From a virus, in IMG/VR virus record IMGVR_UViG_3300032046_005540, positions 1-64,000 of that record: a stretch of DNA of 64,000 nt. The stretch is one strand, 5' to 3'. Below the pieces are notes generated by a model. It made no database searches and was not told the DNA's origin. It was given only the letters and a program-made list of their open reading frames with translations. A program made the position numbers and the translations under genes. Of this stretch, positions 57,301-64,000 are shown in pieces; the first letter of the stretch is position 1, and every line of letters begins with the position of its first letter.

Positions 57301-58186
57301 TGTCAAGTTGAGAAGTTTTACGCATACTTAAACTTCCAAATATTCCTGGTCCTTGAGGATGTGGTCCTGGAGAAGACTCATACTCCATAGGATTTGAATA
57401 ATTAGGATCTATATTTATTATATTTCCTTGTTCATCTGGGTAATTATAAAAAGGAAGACGTTGTCTTGGTTTTTTAGGACCTTTAGGCCATTCATCTGAT
57501 TTTCCAGGTTCATAAAAATTTTCTTGCATAGTTTCAGGTTCGGCTGTTTTACGAAAGTTTAAATTACTGCTAATTTTTAAATTACTTAATTCATCAAAAA
57601 AAGGATCATATCCAGGTTCTACTCCTTGTATTAAAATTTCTCCATATTTTCCATGACCATGCATAGTATTTATTACTTGATCTATTGCTATCATTTTTTC
57701 TTCAGGAGTTTTTGCTTGTTGTAATATATTAATAAAATTAGTAAAATCTTTAGTATAGGTTTTCATATACTGTGGAGGAGACATTCCTTGGAAAGTTTGT
57801 TCAAAAAATTGTTTATATTTTTCTAAAGTATCTAAAAATTTTGAAATAATCTCATCTTCTAATTCTTCATCATAAATACCTTTTGCTTCTTGAATATATA
57901 ATCTTTTTATTTCTTCTTTTGTAACTTGAGGAAGAGGAAAAGGATATTTCTGTTCAGATTTTTTCCTTAAACTCAAAGAAGCTATTTTTGGAATATAATT
58001 CAAAATAGATTCTTTCATTTCTTCTGGGGAAACAAAAAAAGTCCCTTTTAAATTATCCAAAATATGTTTTTTATAGAAATCATGGTGTGGATGATTTGTA
58101 GGCACTCCCTGTTCATTTAAAATTTCAGAAACGGAATTAGAGTCAGCAAAAAAATATCGAGGTTCACTTTCCAATCTTTTAATCAT
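48395..58186 (-). CDS. 3263-aa modular virion polyprotein with LSMRKxA motifs, NTase and ART-like domains
   Basis: About 19 copies of the motif, for example L71, L209, L286, L570, L737, L1052, L1254, L1441, L1610, L1680, L1788, L1868, L2017, L2319, L2399, L2844, L3005 and L3063. Type A modules (RLYKQEAKGIYDEELMD, then a MIAIDxVIN helix) occur near 88-215, 930-1058, 1263-1443, 1885-2020, 2196-2322 and 2410-2540. Type B modules (LWAIYEGKVY, WFEEIGLPSAG) occur near 749-832, 1690-1775, 2036-2132 and 3076-3165. A type C block is at 690-742 and a leucine-rich-variant repeat at 503-560. Residues 2560-2680 are a nucleotidyltransferase (YTGSTATYRYLKTSDIDIHV). Residues 2852-3000 resemble an ADP-ribosyltransferase/DarT-like fold (LFSHETSKRNLESILQKGL, EVISPENIKYI). 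Packaged polyprotein is inferred. Confidence 0.72.
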   Translation of the reverse strand: MIKRLESEPRYFFADSNSVSEILNEQGVPTNHPHHDFYKKHILDNLKGTFFVSPEEMKESILNYIPKIASLSLRKKSEQKYPFPLPQVTKEEIKRLYIQEAKGIYDEELEDEIISKFLDTLEKYKQFFEQTFQGMSPPQYMKTYTKDFTNFINILQQAKTPEEKMIAIDQVINTMHGHGKYGEILIQGVEPGYDPFFDELSNLKISSNLNFRKTAEPETMQENFYEPGKSDEWPKGPKKPRQRLPFYNYPDEQGNIINIDPNYSNPMEYESSPGPHPQGPGIFGSLSMRKTSQLDKQLFYDFYGVSLLSDQYLEQNPYASQYKDMIVQQVKEEYAPLITKSIYKALVYACRGVSVCLLDWNKWKKEFNIKNLGELKNLPLEQVSRIWNEGKWNKWMKRKVLPWGHITESLIQLINTSDTNQLITIIDHINDIQHNTGLLLEDFPETKKWIAEVLEIKAGTTLEQLLPYLSSDIQKFVIEDLQLKGQEVVEAPEKYLTGLEKSRLASNPRTPPETLVELAKDEDPGIRWEVAKNKNTLFETLTELVKDKEDFVRDEAKKRLKELKEFASKLNMRKKAQSVEYILEKLNKFKITNLGDIRLFIYNIASNVDVSEHLVNGLILDNMRRFPSSFIEQWKVYVTDEYGLGTFTEKLASEKIGEALGEWYRSFYKEPVENLVKDLKLEEIGVPWVKVPFSALLQKYTEDEIWDIASGKKTDVTVEEVEQAKEVISRGIVANKLSMRKETTKRNGRALWAIYEGQVVVNWNDREDHAGWFQDLGWPMSGVYFDRITRGRLENNNQVFWYKNTGTIEEYNNNLDALVVALELGPNVEFYVDYLNPKRIGHKKVIIEQEELLQPDLFSPSPEFIENLRFKKEKSKEEQEGKYKAFQKPFELIYGKSLKETIRKNIEEQFIIPQQLKLRFEKSAQFESQTTKQQLKRLYKQEAKGIYDEELMDQIIVDFINTIEGLIKFDEKDLKLSKGAEDEQIIHNIINDEKKMLQILQQATTPQEKMIAIDRVINTAHEFGVYGEYLITDIKSNDLFFEELSNLKVSSLNLKRIAQTEFKPGDEVEFDTTRYFGATRKSPGGVLKGKGIIKGKAEEGLYNIEIKEVTNVADDLVNVFKPGFTAPFAEDELKIKKPEKEIKKEIPVEKLEEKIEEPKKELIKVEEPKEVLKEIPTPVEEPKFTIEEEELEEKIPTEEEPEIAFAPTPTILGEPKEKIEEKEEKPFWQQLVNEVWKEYTKPRTLKKPFGSKTLVMRKEAVITPSELKTVYELELRYRELEQKYNEGTLTEAEFNQFQQTERKLDNLTDRIIRDLMFFFEDYFEWYEGIDPENIRKEEGELQVIEEMKQRWEELNNAFDINSKMIVIDNTINMMHVDFPIIWHLKMDYDEYLDRTSEEGLTLEKSKKVDEVWSNLIDFLQEQGKLKLAPKLTQKQKVVEKLSMRKQSQQNLTPEEEIFIKDFVKQFEHLHNAEEIYENLFNEKPFILDLTKHLEEDLKVFSDRSVFIALAILDQLKEDFGMLTSLKFGGKPKKYKGPIISILEDIAQDVWKALDLTEAKNIVLNRVENSQIAEEDKQTIINNVNRINNLLDLQKYIANSILAYEGMGTKLSMKKKATLDSEVINRTLNHFKENLELPKIYENIYNYVLNHYPELSTWEIERFSEIILGILESKEPNALVLGMRKKANADGLWAIYNGEIYKTTKEYKHHETWFEEIGLPTGGTAFDSAPRGIWYGNNWLIWYKDTGTFEEFSDNLPKLLSVLKLKPDTEISVRDPYFEELIPFEKVSLNLRKKAGIESHEYKYKEIHNKIPTYTFIGFQEFGDEKIIMVNCDICQSTLLLSLEEAKTHEYQIEGLPHGWEKEIKLSSLQLRKTAQNDEEDFPTPLTTKQELFRLYRQEAKGIYDEELMDEIISKFIQNLLELANWEEKHPLDSLTSIDWSQVTRGLISVLEKAKTPQEKMVAIDTVIHTSHMYDVYAQHLISGYFEYGPAKKDVWGPISEGSTFLDELSNLKISSSLNLRKKAETFIYDEPISNESSWAIYKGNVYITYSPGKRHPNWFEEIGLPSAGEVFDNIVRGYFYDYAFGSKDFKPEEKRIVWYGMGDYNEFYDHLEELKNALNFPPDAMVQMLDYTQGITTLAMKKEKETSNLITKTFNYLRKLFSVPNPILKSLDYPHSWPRKKKKEKIAQDISDSNKLSIQELKRFYKLERKGLLTDEFVDNVITKLIYGMEQEKIRIWNDPDIPEDLPKMYREGYEDDMNDFIHEMEIVLTKSLPEKIIAIDQIIHQAHLTYSFGWFQGDFDEIYNTIESIGEKEPIESLNLRMKKPASTVSEPTPNEPLQGQQGEHPEGEVYFQGKDKWLERQPDQGFDIKFPGKVKINRDPWLWGDNPTSEQTMTASLSLRKKAFINIGNIRKLYKQQLKTPGVYDHDLLVEIQYDFIENLQKLLEHMKKEYEGIEEDKDVEESIIIVEDDIRELEFAVTDENIMISIDNIISFIHDHFITGEPHIVMNMVNPNLEEEAEKLFETIFSQTEYLFNKKASILDYPQKHLDPEMWDLSGDLPKLKKDVKTLIIKRFIDYLREVGINNPELWCKGFYYTGSTATYRYLKTSDIDIHVEVDWDIYKENNLNKAKDDNEEMQKELLKVFWNTLNKEKLPGTSHPLTYYILSAKESVLTQGEEAYDILNDKWIVSPQKMPENLDVSDKIKLLQDKAENIMKKLDEELGKTKRDLIDYNILKELVSSYEGDKEDIQKLVEKKLEDIEQGLKQLQKENEQIHEERNKAFYDGQEPIEKGLSKNWTPGNILFKLIERYRYLDILRKIKHIIKDDQVTEEETKELEDVLIPKLSMRKTSQKLFSHETSKRNLESILQKGLDPSFVTEPGPFFKNIPGYPHFIMFTLYEPRELYRSDGGKGSPDSIYVIVSSATIQNFAELLNQYAPDTIMWYGEGLAEAQGIDNPTKEQLLDLGNKYMEWQGMTDWYISTEVISPENIKYILNNDEDVIWEPKLAMRKISFLTDNVSEIPENWVSQDKTDNKKLRRTNPPRHDKNDSIVEHNLDPHIDLASLSLRKKAFFENEGGLWAVYEGKVYITPPAKSVDWDSHVQWFETINLPSAGKKFDDIERGYYGKNFIGWLKDSGKLGNFVYYVPELITTLDLDPTITELEAYTPEDEHFPLGKVQEIMGSTTKLSFEGQPTTKNYNSPSLLLREDQGPGYPSEPAQAEIEGTVEDDPWGESNRLKKYKPTKELIFPDFSIPYGAEGGEIKQI

Positions 58187-58386
58187 TAATTTTCCTTCTT
58201 TTTCAAAGTATACCTATTTTTCTTCATATAATGCTTTTTTATAATTTGTCCTTCGTGAACTTCAATAAACATTTCACTATACGGGAAGCTACACAATTCT
58301 TTTAAAAGCTCTTTAATTTTTTTTAACTCCTCTTCCTCTATATGTTCTAAAATAACACAGATGTCCGATATCTCCTTATTTCTCAT
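58186..58386 (-). CDS. Small hypothetical protein
   Basis: 66 aa: ISDICVILEHIEEEELKKIK, then FIEVHEGQIIKKHYMKK. The stop touches the start of the 3263-aa gene and the start overlaps the previous gene by 11 nt. No family recognised; possibly a co-translated partner. Confidence 0.55.
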   Translation of the reverse strand: MRNKEISDICVILEHIEEEELKKIKELLKELCSFPYSEMFIEVHEGQIIKKHYMKKNRYTLKKKEN

Positions 58387-59068
58387 TTGACTCCTTTACT
58401 TTATATAACTTGAGCCTTTCTACTAAAACAAAAGTATTCCCAGTAAAAACAACTTTAGGTCTTGAATAAACTTCTTCAACTTTAATAACTTTTGGATCTC
58501 TTTGAATTTTTTGTTCTTTTACTGCTAAATCATTCAAAGCCTTTGTTATGCTCAAAACATCACTAATGTCATTTTCATCAGTTCTTAATTCTACTTCTTC
58601 TATATTTGCTGGAATACCAGCTTCAGGTATTTTAAATAAAAGTTTTGAGATAGGCTTTTTATCATCATTTTCCTTTGTAGTCCTTAGAGCGCTCATGGAA
58701 CAAAGTTTAACAAAATCATCTTCTCCTAAAGCATATACTTCAGGCCCTTCAACTTTAGGAATACTAATACCTTTAGGTGAAGGCTTTTCGTCTGAGGGTG
58801 TATCTGTTTTCTTTGTGTTATTCTTTTTTTGTTCTTCTTCGTAGTTAATTTCAACTACAGTCACTCCATCAGAATGTTGAACATAAAAAGACTTTAATGC
58901 TTCTGAAGAAATTCTTTTACCATTAACAAAAACTAAGACTCCTTTTTGTTGAATATCAGATTCTACTTCTTTCATTTCTTCTTCTACCATTTCTATCCCA
59001 GCCTTATCATCTGTTTCAGCTGCAATTATCTCTGCTGCAATTTTTTTACTTCTTTTACCTTTTACCAT
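58376..59068 (-). CDS. Hypothetical charged protein
   Basis: 230 aa. Acidic helical N-terminus (MVEEEMKEVESDIQQK), a GVLVFVNGKRISSEALKSFY segment, a low-complexity Lys/Asp/Pro stretch at 80-105 and an alpha/beta C-terminus. AGGAGG precedes the ATG. It lies between TerL and the giant gene. Function unknown. Confidence 0.6.
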   Translation of the reverse strand: MVKGKRSKKIAAEIIAAETDDKAGIEMVEEEMKEVESDIQQKGVLVFVNGKRISSEALKSFYVQHSDGVTVVEINYEEEQKKNNTKKTDTPSDEKPSPKGISIPKVEGPEVYALGEDDFVKLCSMSALRTTKENDDKKPISKLLFKIPEAGIPANIEEVELRTDENDISDVLSITKALNDLAVKEQKIQRDPKVIKVEEVYSRPKVVFTGNTFVLVERLKLYKVKESNEK

Positions 59069-59128
59069 TTTTACTACCTCCTTTACTTTTTTAAATATTT
59101 AACTTAACTTTTTTTTTTATTTTTAAAG

Positions 59129-59353
59129 TTAGAATCTAGGTATAAAAACAACATCTAAAAGTTCCACATCACTCATCATTGCAAGAAAAAAAGATCTAGT
59201 TCCATCCTTGCTAATGTCAAAAGCAAAAAAGAGACCTCGTTCTACGGAATAAGGTTCCACAGTCCTCAAACTAGTATCTCCTTTTTGAGTAGTATACATA
59301 AATCTAATCAAACGATGGCTTTCAATTCCAGTATAAATATCTTCAAGAGCCAT
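59129..59353 (-). CDS. Stand-alone WYL-like domain protein
   Basis: 74 aa from the ATG at 59353 (GGAGGAG upstream); a longer reading from 59386 starts inside the endonuclease. [36 protein letters not shown]-type and [17 protein letters not shown] segments follow the WYL domain order (a small SH3-like ligand-sensing fold), without the DNA-binding part. In bacteria WYL domains regulate defence or DNA damage genes. It could bind DNA ends or a nucleotide ligand. Confidence 0.65.
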   Translation of the reverse strand: MALEDIYTGIESHRLIRFMYTTQKGDTSLRTVEPYSVERGLFFAFDISKDGTRSFFLAMMSDVELLDVVFIPRF

Positions 59354-60245
59354 TTGCAAACTCCTCCAATTTATAAATAAGAACATCTCTCAAAAATTCA
59401 TCATAAAAATCAAAGTACCAAATACAAAAACATTCAACTCCAACACTTTTATATTCATTTATTATTCTTTCGTGGTGATCCCACCAAAGTTCTTTCGTAA
59501 TAATAGGATCATGAAAATATCCTCCTAAAACCTCAACAACTTTTTTAGTTTTCTTAAAAGGTTCAACAATAAAATCTGGATTTCTATTTTTATATTTACC
59601 ATTTTTAATAGGAATCCAAAATTTTCCGTTACCTACGTATTTTACATTCTTAGGAACTACCTTCATTACTTCTTGTTCAAGTTTACTAGGACCTATACTA
59701 GCTTTTTCTTTACCTTTTTTCATTTTTCTTAACTCTTCTTCAGAGGGTTTTCTACCTCTTAAAGCTTTACTAATTTTCTCTTTTGTATTATCAAAACAAG
59801 GATGTCCTTTTAAAGCATTACTTATTTTTCTTTTATGTTCTTCAGAAAGAGGCCCTCTTTTTTTACCTTTATTTGATTTACTTATTTTCTGTTTTGTTTC
59901 TTCAGAACGGTATGTTCCATAAAGAGGATTTTTTTCTCCTTTTTTTGATTCCCCTATTTTTCTTTTTGTTTCTTCAGAACGAGGTATTCCTTTTTTAGAT
60001 TCACTAATTCTTTTAACACCTTCACTAATTTCTTTTGTTAAATTTTTATTCCAAGCTTTTCTCCCTTTAAGAGACTCGCTAATAGTTCTTAACTTATATC
60101 CATTTCTTTTAATAATATTTCTAATAGTCACATCACTACAATTCCATTTTTTAGCTAAAACTATACTATTTAATTTCTCTTCAGAAAAATATTCCTTACA
60201 AATTTGTAATTCCTGCTCTTTTGTAAATATTTCCAAAGTTATCAC
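59343..60245 (-). CDS. Homing endonuclease, Vsr-like, with multiple NUMOD3 motifs
   Basis: 300 aa from GTG at 60245, which overlaps the TerL stop as GTGA; GGAG lies 6 nt upstream. No ATG start is available. N-terminal helix-turn-helix ([18 protein letters not shown]), five NUMOD3-like repeats ([20 protein letters not shown] and variants) and a C-terminal EDxHD/Vsr-like nuclease ([33 protein letters not shown]). The 3' end overlaps the WYL gene by 11 nt. More diverged from the other three endonucleases. Confidence 0.87.
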   Translation of the reverse strand: MITLEIFTKEQELQICKEYFSEEKLNSIVLAKKWNCSDVTIRNIIKRNGYKLRTISESLKGRKAWNKNLTKEISEGVKRISESKKGIPRSEETKRKIGESKKGEKNPLYGTYRSEETKQKISKSNKGKKRGPLSEEHKRKISNALKGHPCFDNTKEKISKALRGRKPSEEELRKMKKGKEKASIGPSKLEQEVMKVVPKNVKYVGNGKFWIPIKNGKYKNRNPDFIVEPFKKTKKVVEVLGGYFHDPIITKELWWDHHERIINEYKSVGVECFCIWYFDFYDEFLRDVLIYKLEEFANGS

Positions 60246-63200
60246 CAATTTCTCCGATCAAAAGACCTCTTTCCTCCAACTCTGTCCTTCAGATTTTTAC
60301 CCTTTTTCATATTCCAAAGAGATCCTCCTTTTGTTGGAGGGTGACTTGTTCCTAAAGATATAGGCATTCCCCCTAGACTTTTATGTAATTCTCGAATTAC
60401 TTTACTACTCATATCCTTCCTTAAATTTAGTCTATGTATCAAATTAGCTGACACTACACAAAAATCATCAGAAGTAACTGGGCCACTTGTTGGTGCAGCG
60501 TAATAGACAGTTCCGCCACTTATTATTTTTTGTAAATATTTCAACTCAAGCTTTAATTTTCCAGGCCAATTTTCTAAAGGGCTTTCATCTATCCCATAAC
60601 AAAAAACATTGTTTTGATTCAACTGCTCTAAAAAGGTTCCGAACATCTCACTTTTGTAACTATTAGTAAAGGTTGTTTCAAATGCAGGTAATTTCATTTT
60701 TCTTAATTTATTAACACTATCTATACTGGACCATTGATCATAACAAATTTCTATAACCTGCTTTCCCATCACACTTAAATTTGCAATCAATTTCAATAAA
60801 AATTCCATCACTACATCTGGATCAATCCTTTCCATAACAATTTTACCATCTTCCAACAATTTTACTGTAGGTTCAAATCCTTTTAAACCATCAATCCAAT
60901 ATCTTTCTTGAGGCCTATCTTCTCTATGACCCCAAGCAATAGCATAAGTGTCAGATTTGCTTGCGGGGTCTACTGTTATAATATACAACTGACCCGGGCG
61001 GCCTTTTAACAAAATTGGAGCAGTTGGAATAACCATATTATCTATTTTTTCTGGATTCAAAAATGTTGAAGAAGGTTCTCCAAAATGTGCTCCATATTCC
61101 ATTGCTGCAGAAACTGGGTCTTTTCTAAAATCATCATCAAAACTTTTTCTTTCATATTTAGGATTTGCTTCCCAAGTTGCAAGTTGTAACATTAAATATT
61201 TTTGATTTTTATAAACTTCTTCAGTTTTAGTTTGTTCTTTTCCTCCTGCAGAACAATACAAAGAATAAAACTCTCCAGCTTTTTCAGATGGAGAACTAAT
61301 TGCTATAATTAAACCATCATCTCCAAAATCTTTAACCGAAGGAGTTAAAGCAACCCACATTGCGTGGTCTGTTTGAGGTGCATCTATAAATTCTAAAGTT
61401 CTTTTTCTATAACTTGATCTGGAAAAATGTGCCATTTCATCAAAGGACAAACAATTATGACTTATAAAACCATTTGAAGTAAAATTATGAGTTTTCGGAA
61501 CAGTTACATCATACATTAACTGGCGAGATGAATTTTCTTTTTTAACTATTTTATCCCAAATACCTTTTTCTACAGTAATAACAAACCTTTTTGGTTTTGA
61601 ATGTTTTCTTTTTTGTAATTTTTTTACAAGAAAATCTAATCGTAAAGTATTATATGTATGCAATGTTCCAATTTCTTTAGCATATAACAATATATCATTA
61701 CTATGTACAGAAATTGCATAAATAACATTAGACCTTTTTATAGTTCTTTTCGAAGAAATAATTCCAAAATTTAATAAAAGTATTTGTAACTGATGAGCGA
61801 GTTTTTCTGAAACAGTGTGCATAGAAAGACATCCCCCACTATTTTTATCTCCAGGTTCAACACACCCATCACCATCAAAATATGCTTTTAAAAACTCTTT
61901 CACTATTTCCTTTGGAGACTGTAAAATACACCATGGAATTTCCTTTTTATAACTATTCACATAATCTATTCCAATAAATTCCAAAAATTTTCTTACTTTT
62001 TTACTACAAATAATAATACTAAAACATTTTTTAGTTGCTTTAAATTTAGAAATAGATGTTGACTTTTCATAAATATATTTAACATCAGGAAAACATTTTT
62101 TTATACAATATTTTATATCATTTAAAATTTCTTTATTAGTATTAGAAATGCTAATTTGTGTTTTCTCTGTTACATTTCCTTCTGCAACTAAATAACCTAA
62201 TAATCTAGCAAGTTCCTTTGACATCTTTTTAGGAACTTTTACATCTTTATATCTATTACATTTTCTCCAAAAATTAAAGGTATATAAAGGTGTTTTTGCA
62301 TATCTTTCTTTGTACTGATGTAAAGTTATTTTATGAGTATGTAAATGATCTTCATTTATAAGTTTAAAAAATTTTCCACAAATTTCACATTTTATTTCTT
62401 TTTCTTTATTACCTTTATATTCGTCCCAATAATTATAATTAAATTCAAAATTCTTCAAATTTCCAAAATAATTTTGTCCCTTTTGAATATAAACCCAATC
62501 ACCTTCTTTTAAACTATTTAATTCTTTATATTCAATATTATTTTCCGAAGACATTGTTAATATTTTATGATCTCTCGTTCCAACTAAATCAAATCCAAAT
62601 TTTGTAGTTATTTTTATGCTTTCTTTTTCACCAGAACACATTACATGAGATGTTATAGCCTTCCCAGTATTACCATACAATTGTATTTTTTTATTTAAAA
62701 CAGTTTCCTCATTACACTGAACAACATCTCTTATAGGAATTATTCCCTTCTCAGTAAATATCAAAGTATCTCCAGAAACACATTGAATTGCTTTTCCTCT
62801 TTTAGTTGCTGCAGATGTAGTAACGGATTCAATACAAATTGAACCCCGTAAAAGGTTCTTTTTCATTGAACCTTTTGGTTTCCCTTCATTAAACTTTTTT
62901 ATTTGAGAATTTAAAAACAAATCATAAGGAGAAAACACCCTCAATTCAGTTTCATTATCTTTTTCAAAGTCTATATACTTTTGAAAAAATTCAAGTTTTT
63001 TAATATTATCTTTTATAAGATTAAAGGTTTCTTTTGCTTGTTCTCCATCCGAAGCACAATTAAGAATATGAATTGGATGTCTTTCTCTTATATTATAATA
63101 TTTTTGAGGATTACCTTTACAAACAAGTTTATATGCTTCATATGAAGCAATCCAAGAAACTACAGAACTTTTTGATCCTCTCCTACCTATAACTAAAATT

Positions 63201-63478
63201 AAAACTTCAATTACTTGTTTTGCATTTCTATGTTCTAAATCTAAATCAATATTCCATTCAGTTTTTAGAATATCAATTATTTTCTGTTCTTCTTCAGTTA
63301 TAGGATACTTTTCCCACAATCCATATAACAACTTTAATACTAAACTTTGAAAAGGGAAAGGTCTTTCACCTAACCATTTATGAGAAGTAATAAAAGTTAA
63401 AGCATCTACTGGTTCAATCGGTGCGGTTAGTAAAACTCTTTCTTCGTATTTTTTATCTACTAAATCTTTGAAGGTCAT
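60242..63478 (-). CDS. terL: Terminase large subunit interrupted by an intein
   Basis: 1078 aa precursor; exteins (1-232, 676-1078) give 635 aa. ATPase: Walker A-like [10 protein letters not shown] at 96-105, Walker B-type LSFDEMAHF directly after the intein. Nuclease: [30 protein letters not shown] and [11 protein letters not shown] supply RNase H-fold Asp residues. It packages DNA through the portal. Intein position just before the Walker B motif is a highly conserved site. It follows a 117-aa gene whose identity as a small terminase subunit is not established. Near the C-terminus [11 protein letters not shown] contains a copy of the polyprotein motif. Confidence 0.96.
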   Translation of the reverse strand: MTFKDLVDKKYEERVLLTAPIEPVDALTFITSHKWLGERPFPFQSLVLKLLYGLWEKYPITEEEQKIIDILKTEWNIDLDLEHRNAKQVIEVLILVIGRRGSKSSVVSWIASYEAYKLVCKGNPQKYYNIRERHPIHILNCASDGEQAKETFNLIKDNIKKLEFFQKYIDFEKDNETELRVFSPYDLFLNSQIKKFNEGKPKGSMKKNLLRGSICIESVTTSAATKRGKAIQCVSGDTLIFTEKGIIPIRDVVQCNEETVLNKKIQLYGNTGKAITSHVMCSGEKESIKITTKFGFDLVGTRDHKILTMSSENNIEYKELNSLKEGDWVYIQKGQNYFGNLKNFEFNYNYWDEYKGNKEKEIKCEICGKFFKLINEDHLHTHKITLHQYKERYAKTPLYTFNFWRKCNRYKDVKVPKKMSKELARLLGYLVAEGNVTEKTQISISNTNKEILNDIKYCIKKCFPDVKYIYEKSTSISKFKATKKCFSIIICSKKVRKFLEFIGIDYVNSYKKEIPWCILQSPKEIVKEFLKAYFDGDGCVEPGDKNSGGCLSMHTVSEKLAHQLQILLLNFGIISSKRTIKRSNVIYAISVHSNDILLYAKEIGTLHTYNTLRLDFLVKKLQKRKHSKPKRFVITVEKGIWDKIVKKENSSRQLMYDVTVPKTHNFTSNGFISHNCLSFDEMAHFSRSSYRKRTLEFIDAPQTDHAMWVALTPSVKDFGDDGLIIAISSPSEKAGEFYSLYCSAGGKEQTKTEEVYKNQKYLMLQLATWEANPKYERKSFDDDFRKDPVSAAMEYGAHFGEPSSTFLNPEKIDNMVIPTAPILLKGRPGQLYIITVDPASKSDTYAIAWGHREDRPQERYWIDGLKGFEPTVKLLEDGKIVMERIDPDVVMEFLLKLIANLSVMGKQVIEICYDQWSSIDSVNKLRKMKLPAFETTFTNSYKSEMFGTFLEQLNQNNVFCYGIDESPLENWPGKLKLELKYLQKIISGGTVYYAAPTSGPVTSDDFCVVSANLIHRLNLRKDMSSKVIRELHKSLGGMPISLGTSHPPTKGGSLWNMKKGKNLKDRVGGKRSFDRRNW
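61454..62782 (-). mobile_element. TerL intein with LAGLIDADG endonuclease and zinc finger
   Basis: 443 aa from Cys233 ([20 protein letters not shown]) to Asn675, with SHN before Cys676 of the extein, canonical splice residues. [14 protein letters not shown] and [13 protein letters not shown] are the two LAGLIDADG helices. Between block B and the endonuclease, residues about 131-165 of the intein hold CEICGKFFK followed by [16 protein letters not shown], a ROS/MucR-like C2H2 zinc finger seldom found in inteins. Confidence 0.95.
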
Positions 63479-63489
63479 AAGTTTATTTA

Positions 63490-63843
63490 TTATTTTTCTC
63501 CTTTTTCAAATTCTTCTGGGTAATTTTCTTGATATTCTTGCCACAATTTTTGCATTTCTTTAAAAAGACTGTTATAGTGTTTTCTCTTTATAGAAGCAAA
63601 CCTATAATTTATCCAACGATCAAAAACTTCTTGTAAAGTTGTTTTTCCTTTTACAAGATTCTTTATAGCAGTTTGAAACCATCCTTCACTTTCCCAGTCT
63701 TCTCCCAAAAGAGTTACTACTTCCCCATAATCATCTTCAATATCATCTTTATCATATTTAAAGGCTCTTTTCCTCATACTTAATCTTTGACTCGATGTTT
63801 TTCTAAATCTTTTATTTTGATCTTGCGGTATAATTAAAATCAT
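63490..63843 (-). CDS. Hypothetical protein with LSMRKRA motif, upstream of TerL
   Basis: 117 aa. RFRKTSSQRLSMRKRAF at residues 12-28 carries two related motifs; the rest is helical (WFQTAIKNLVKGKTTLQEVF, YNSLFKEMQKLWQEYQE). It has AATAAGGAGGTAGTAAA before the ATG. The place before TerL would suit a small terminase, but no helix-turn-helix is evident and the motif suggests a packaged virion protein. Confidence 0.6.
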   Translation of the reverse strand: MILIIPQDQNKRFRKTSSQRLSMRKRAFKYDKDDIEDDYGEVVTLLGEDWESEGWFQTAIKNLVKGKTTLQEVFDRWINYRFASIKRKHYNSLFKEMQKLWQEYQENYPEEFEKGEK

Positions 63844-63865
63844 TTTACTACCTCCTTATTAAAAG

Positions 63866-64000
63866 TTATTCTTCATTTTCATTATCAACAATTTTTGCAT
63901 CTGCGGTTACCATCATTTTTGGATCTAACAAAGGGGAAATTCTTTCATCAAGTTTTTCTACAAATCGTTCTCTTACCCTATCCCTAGTTAAAGGATCTTC
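63866..64000 (-). CDS. Partial CDS, 5' end beyond right edge
   Basis: 44 C-terminal residues are visible: a charged stretch with RERFVEKLDERISPLLDPKM and an acidic end, stop TAA at 63866-63868. Too little for a function. Confidence 0.6.
   Translation of the reverse strand, partial: EDPLTRDRVRERFVEKLDERISPLLDPKMMVTADAKIVDNENEE

Noticed and set aside
3136-60000. Many plus-strand open frames of 60-130 codons (for example 27392-27748, 42354-42737, 46021-46344)
   Set aside because: They lie antisense to well-supported minus-strand genes, lack ribosome sites and have the hydrophobic, low-complexity composition of antisense frames in AT-rich genes.
60242-63478. Intein as a separate open reading frame or frameshifted gene
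   Set aside because: The frame is continuous through both exteins, and splice residues are present, so it is an in-frame intein.

Overview
This is an AT-rich 64 kb segment of a large tailed-phage (Caudoviricetes) genome. Terminase large subunit, portal, prohead protease-scaffold, HK97-type capsid protein, tail fibre and lysis genes all occur, and every credible gene reads on the minus strand, so transcription runs from the right edge to the left. Both edges cut genes (tail fibre at 1, an unknown gene at 64000). Strong AGGAGG-type ribosome sites, ATGA overlaps and the standard code (TAA, TAG and TGA all used as stops) fit a bacterial host. SpoVG- and MgtC-like genes and a lipoprotein in the lysis block do not fix the host phylum.

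Layout in transcription order. (1) 64-46 kb: a 117-aa protein, TerL with a 443-aa intein, a homing endonuclease, a WYL-like protein, two unknown proteins, a 3263-aa polyprotein-like virion protein, a metallophosphatase and a trypsin-like protease. (2) 46-40 kb: S49 peptidase, MgtC, SpoVG, and a probable lysis block (spanin-like protein, holin candidate, lipoprotein, muramidase endolysin). (3) 40-22.5 kb: a dense accessory region of about 50 small genes, many with Cys4 zinc motifs. It holds three HExxH metallopeptidase-like proteins, a second trypsin-like protease, nucleotidyltransferase, 3D-domain protein, methionine aminopeptidase, nucleoside 2-deoxyribosyltransferase, dNMP kinase, a tRNA-Glu and a tRNA-like element. 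Seven near-identical extended -10 promoters drive part of it. (4) 22.5-22.2 kb: a non-coding block folding into five consecutive hairpins. (5) 22-11 kb: portal with a 421-aa intein, an 1185-aa polyprotein-like protein containing a sigma-like domain, a free sigma factor, two homing endonucleases, peptide deformylase fused to a SEC-C tail, and a 297-aa virion-type protein. (6) 11-0 kb: protease-scaffold, decoration protein, major capsid protein, small structural proteins, a homing endonuclease and the tail fibre.

The most striking feature is a short motif of the form L-[SNAG]-[ML]-[RK]-K-x-[AS]. It recurs about 19 times in the 3263-aa protein and 6 times in the 1185-aa protein. Single copies occur in the 297-aa and 117-aa proteins, and related forms occur in the major capsid protein N-terminus and the scaffold. 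It separates repeated or distinct modules, among them a nucleotidyltransferase, an ADP-ribosyltransferase-like domain and a sigma-like domain. I infer a virion polyprotein system: modules carried into the prohead and separated by the phage protease, some possibly delivered to the host. Cleavage itself is not shown by the sequence.

Other systems: N-terminal methionine excision (deformylase plus methionine aminopeptidase), an unusual number of proteases, two inteins, and four free-standing homing endonucleases whose 3' ends overlap the start of the next gene.
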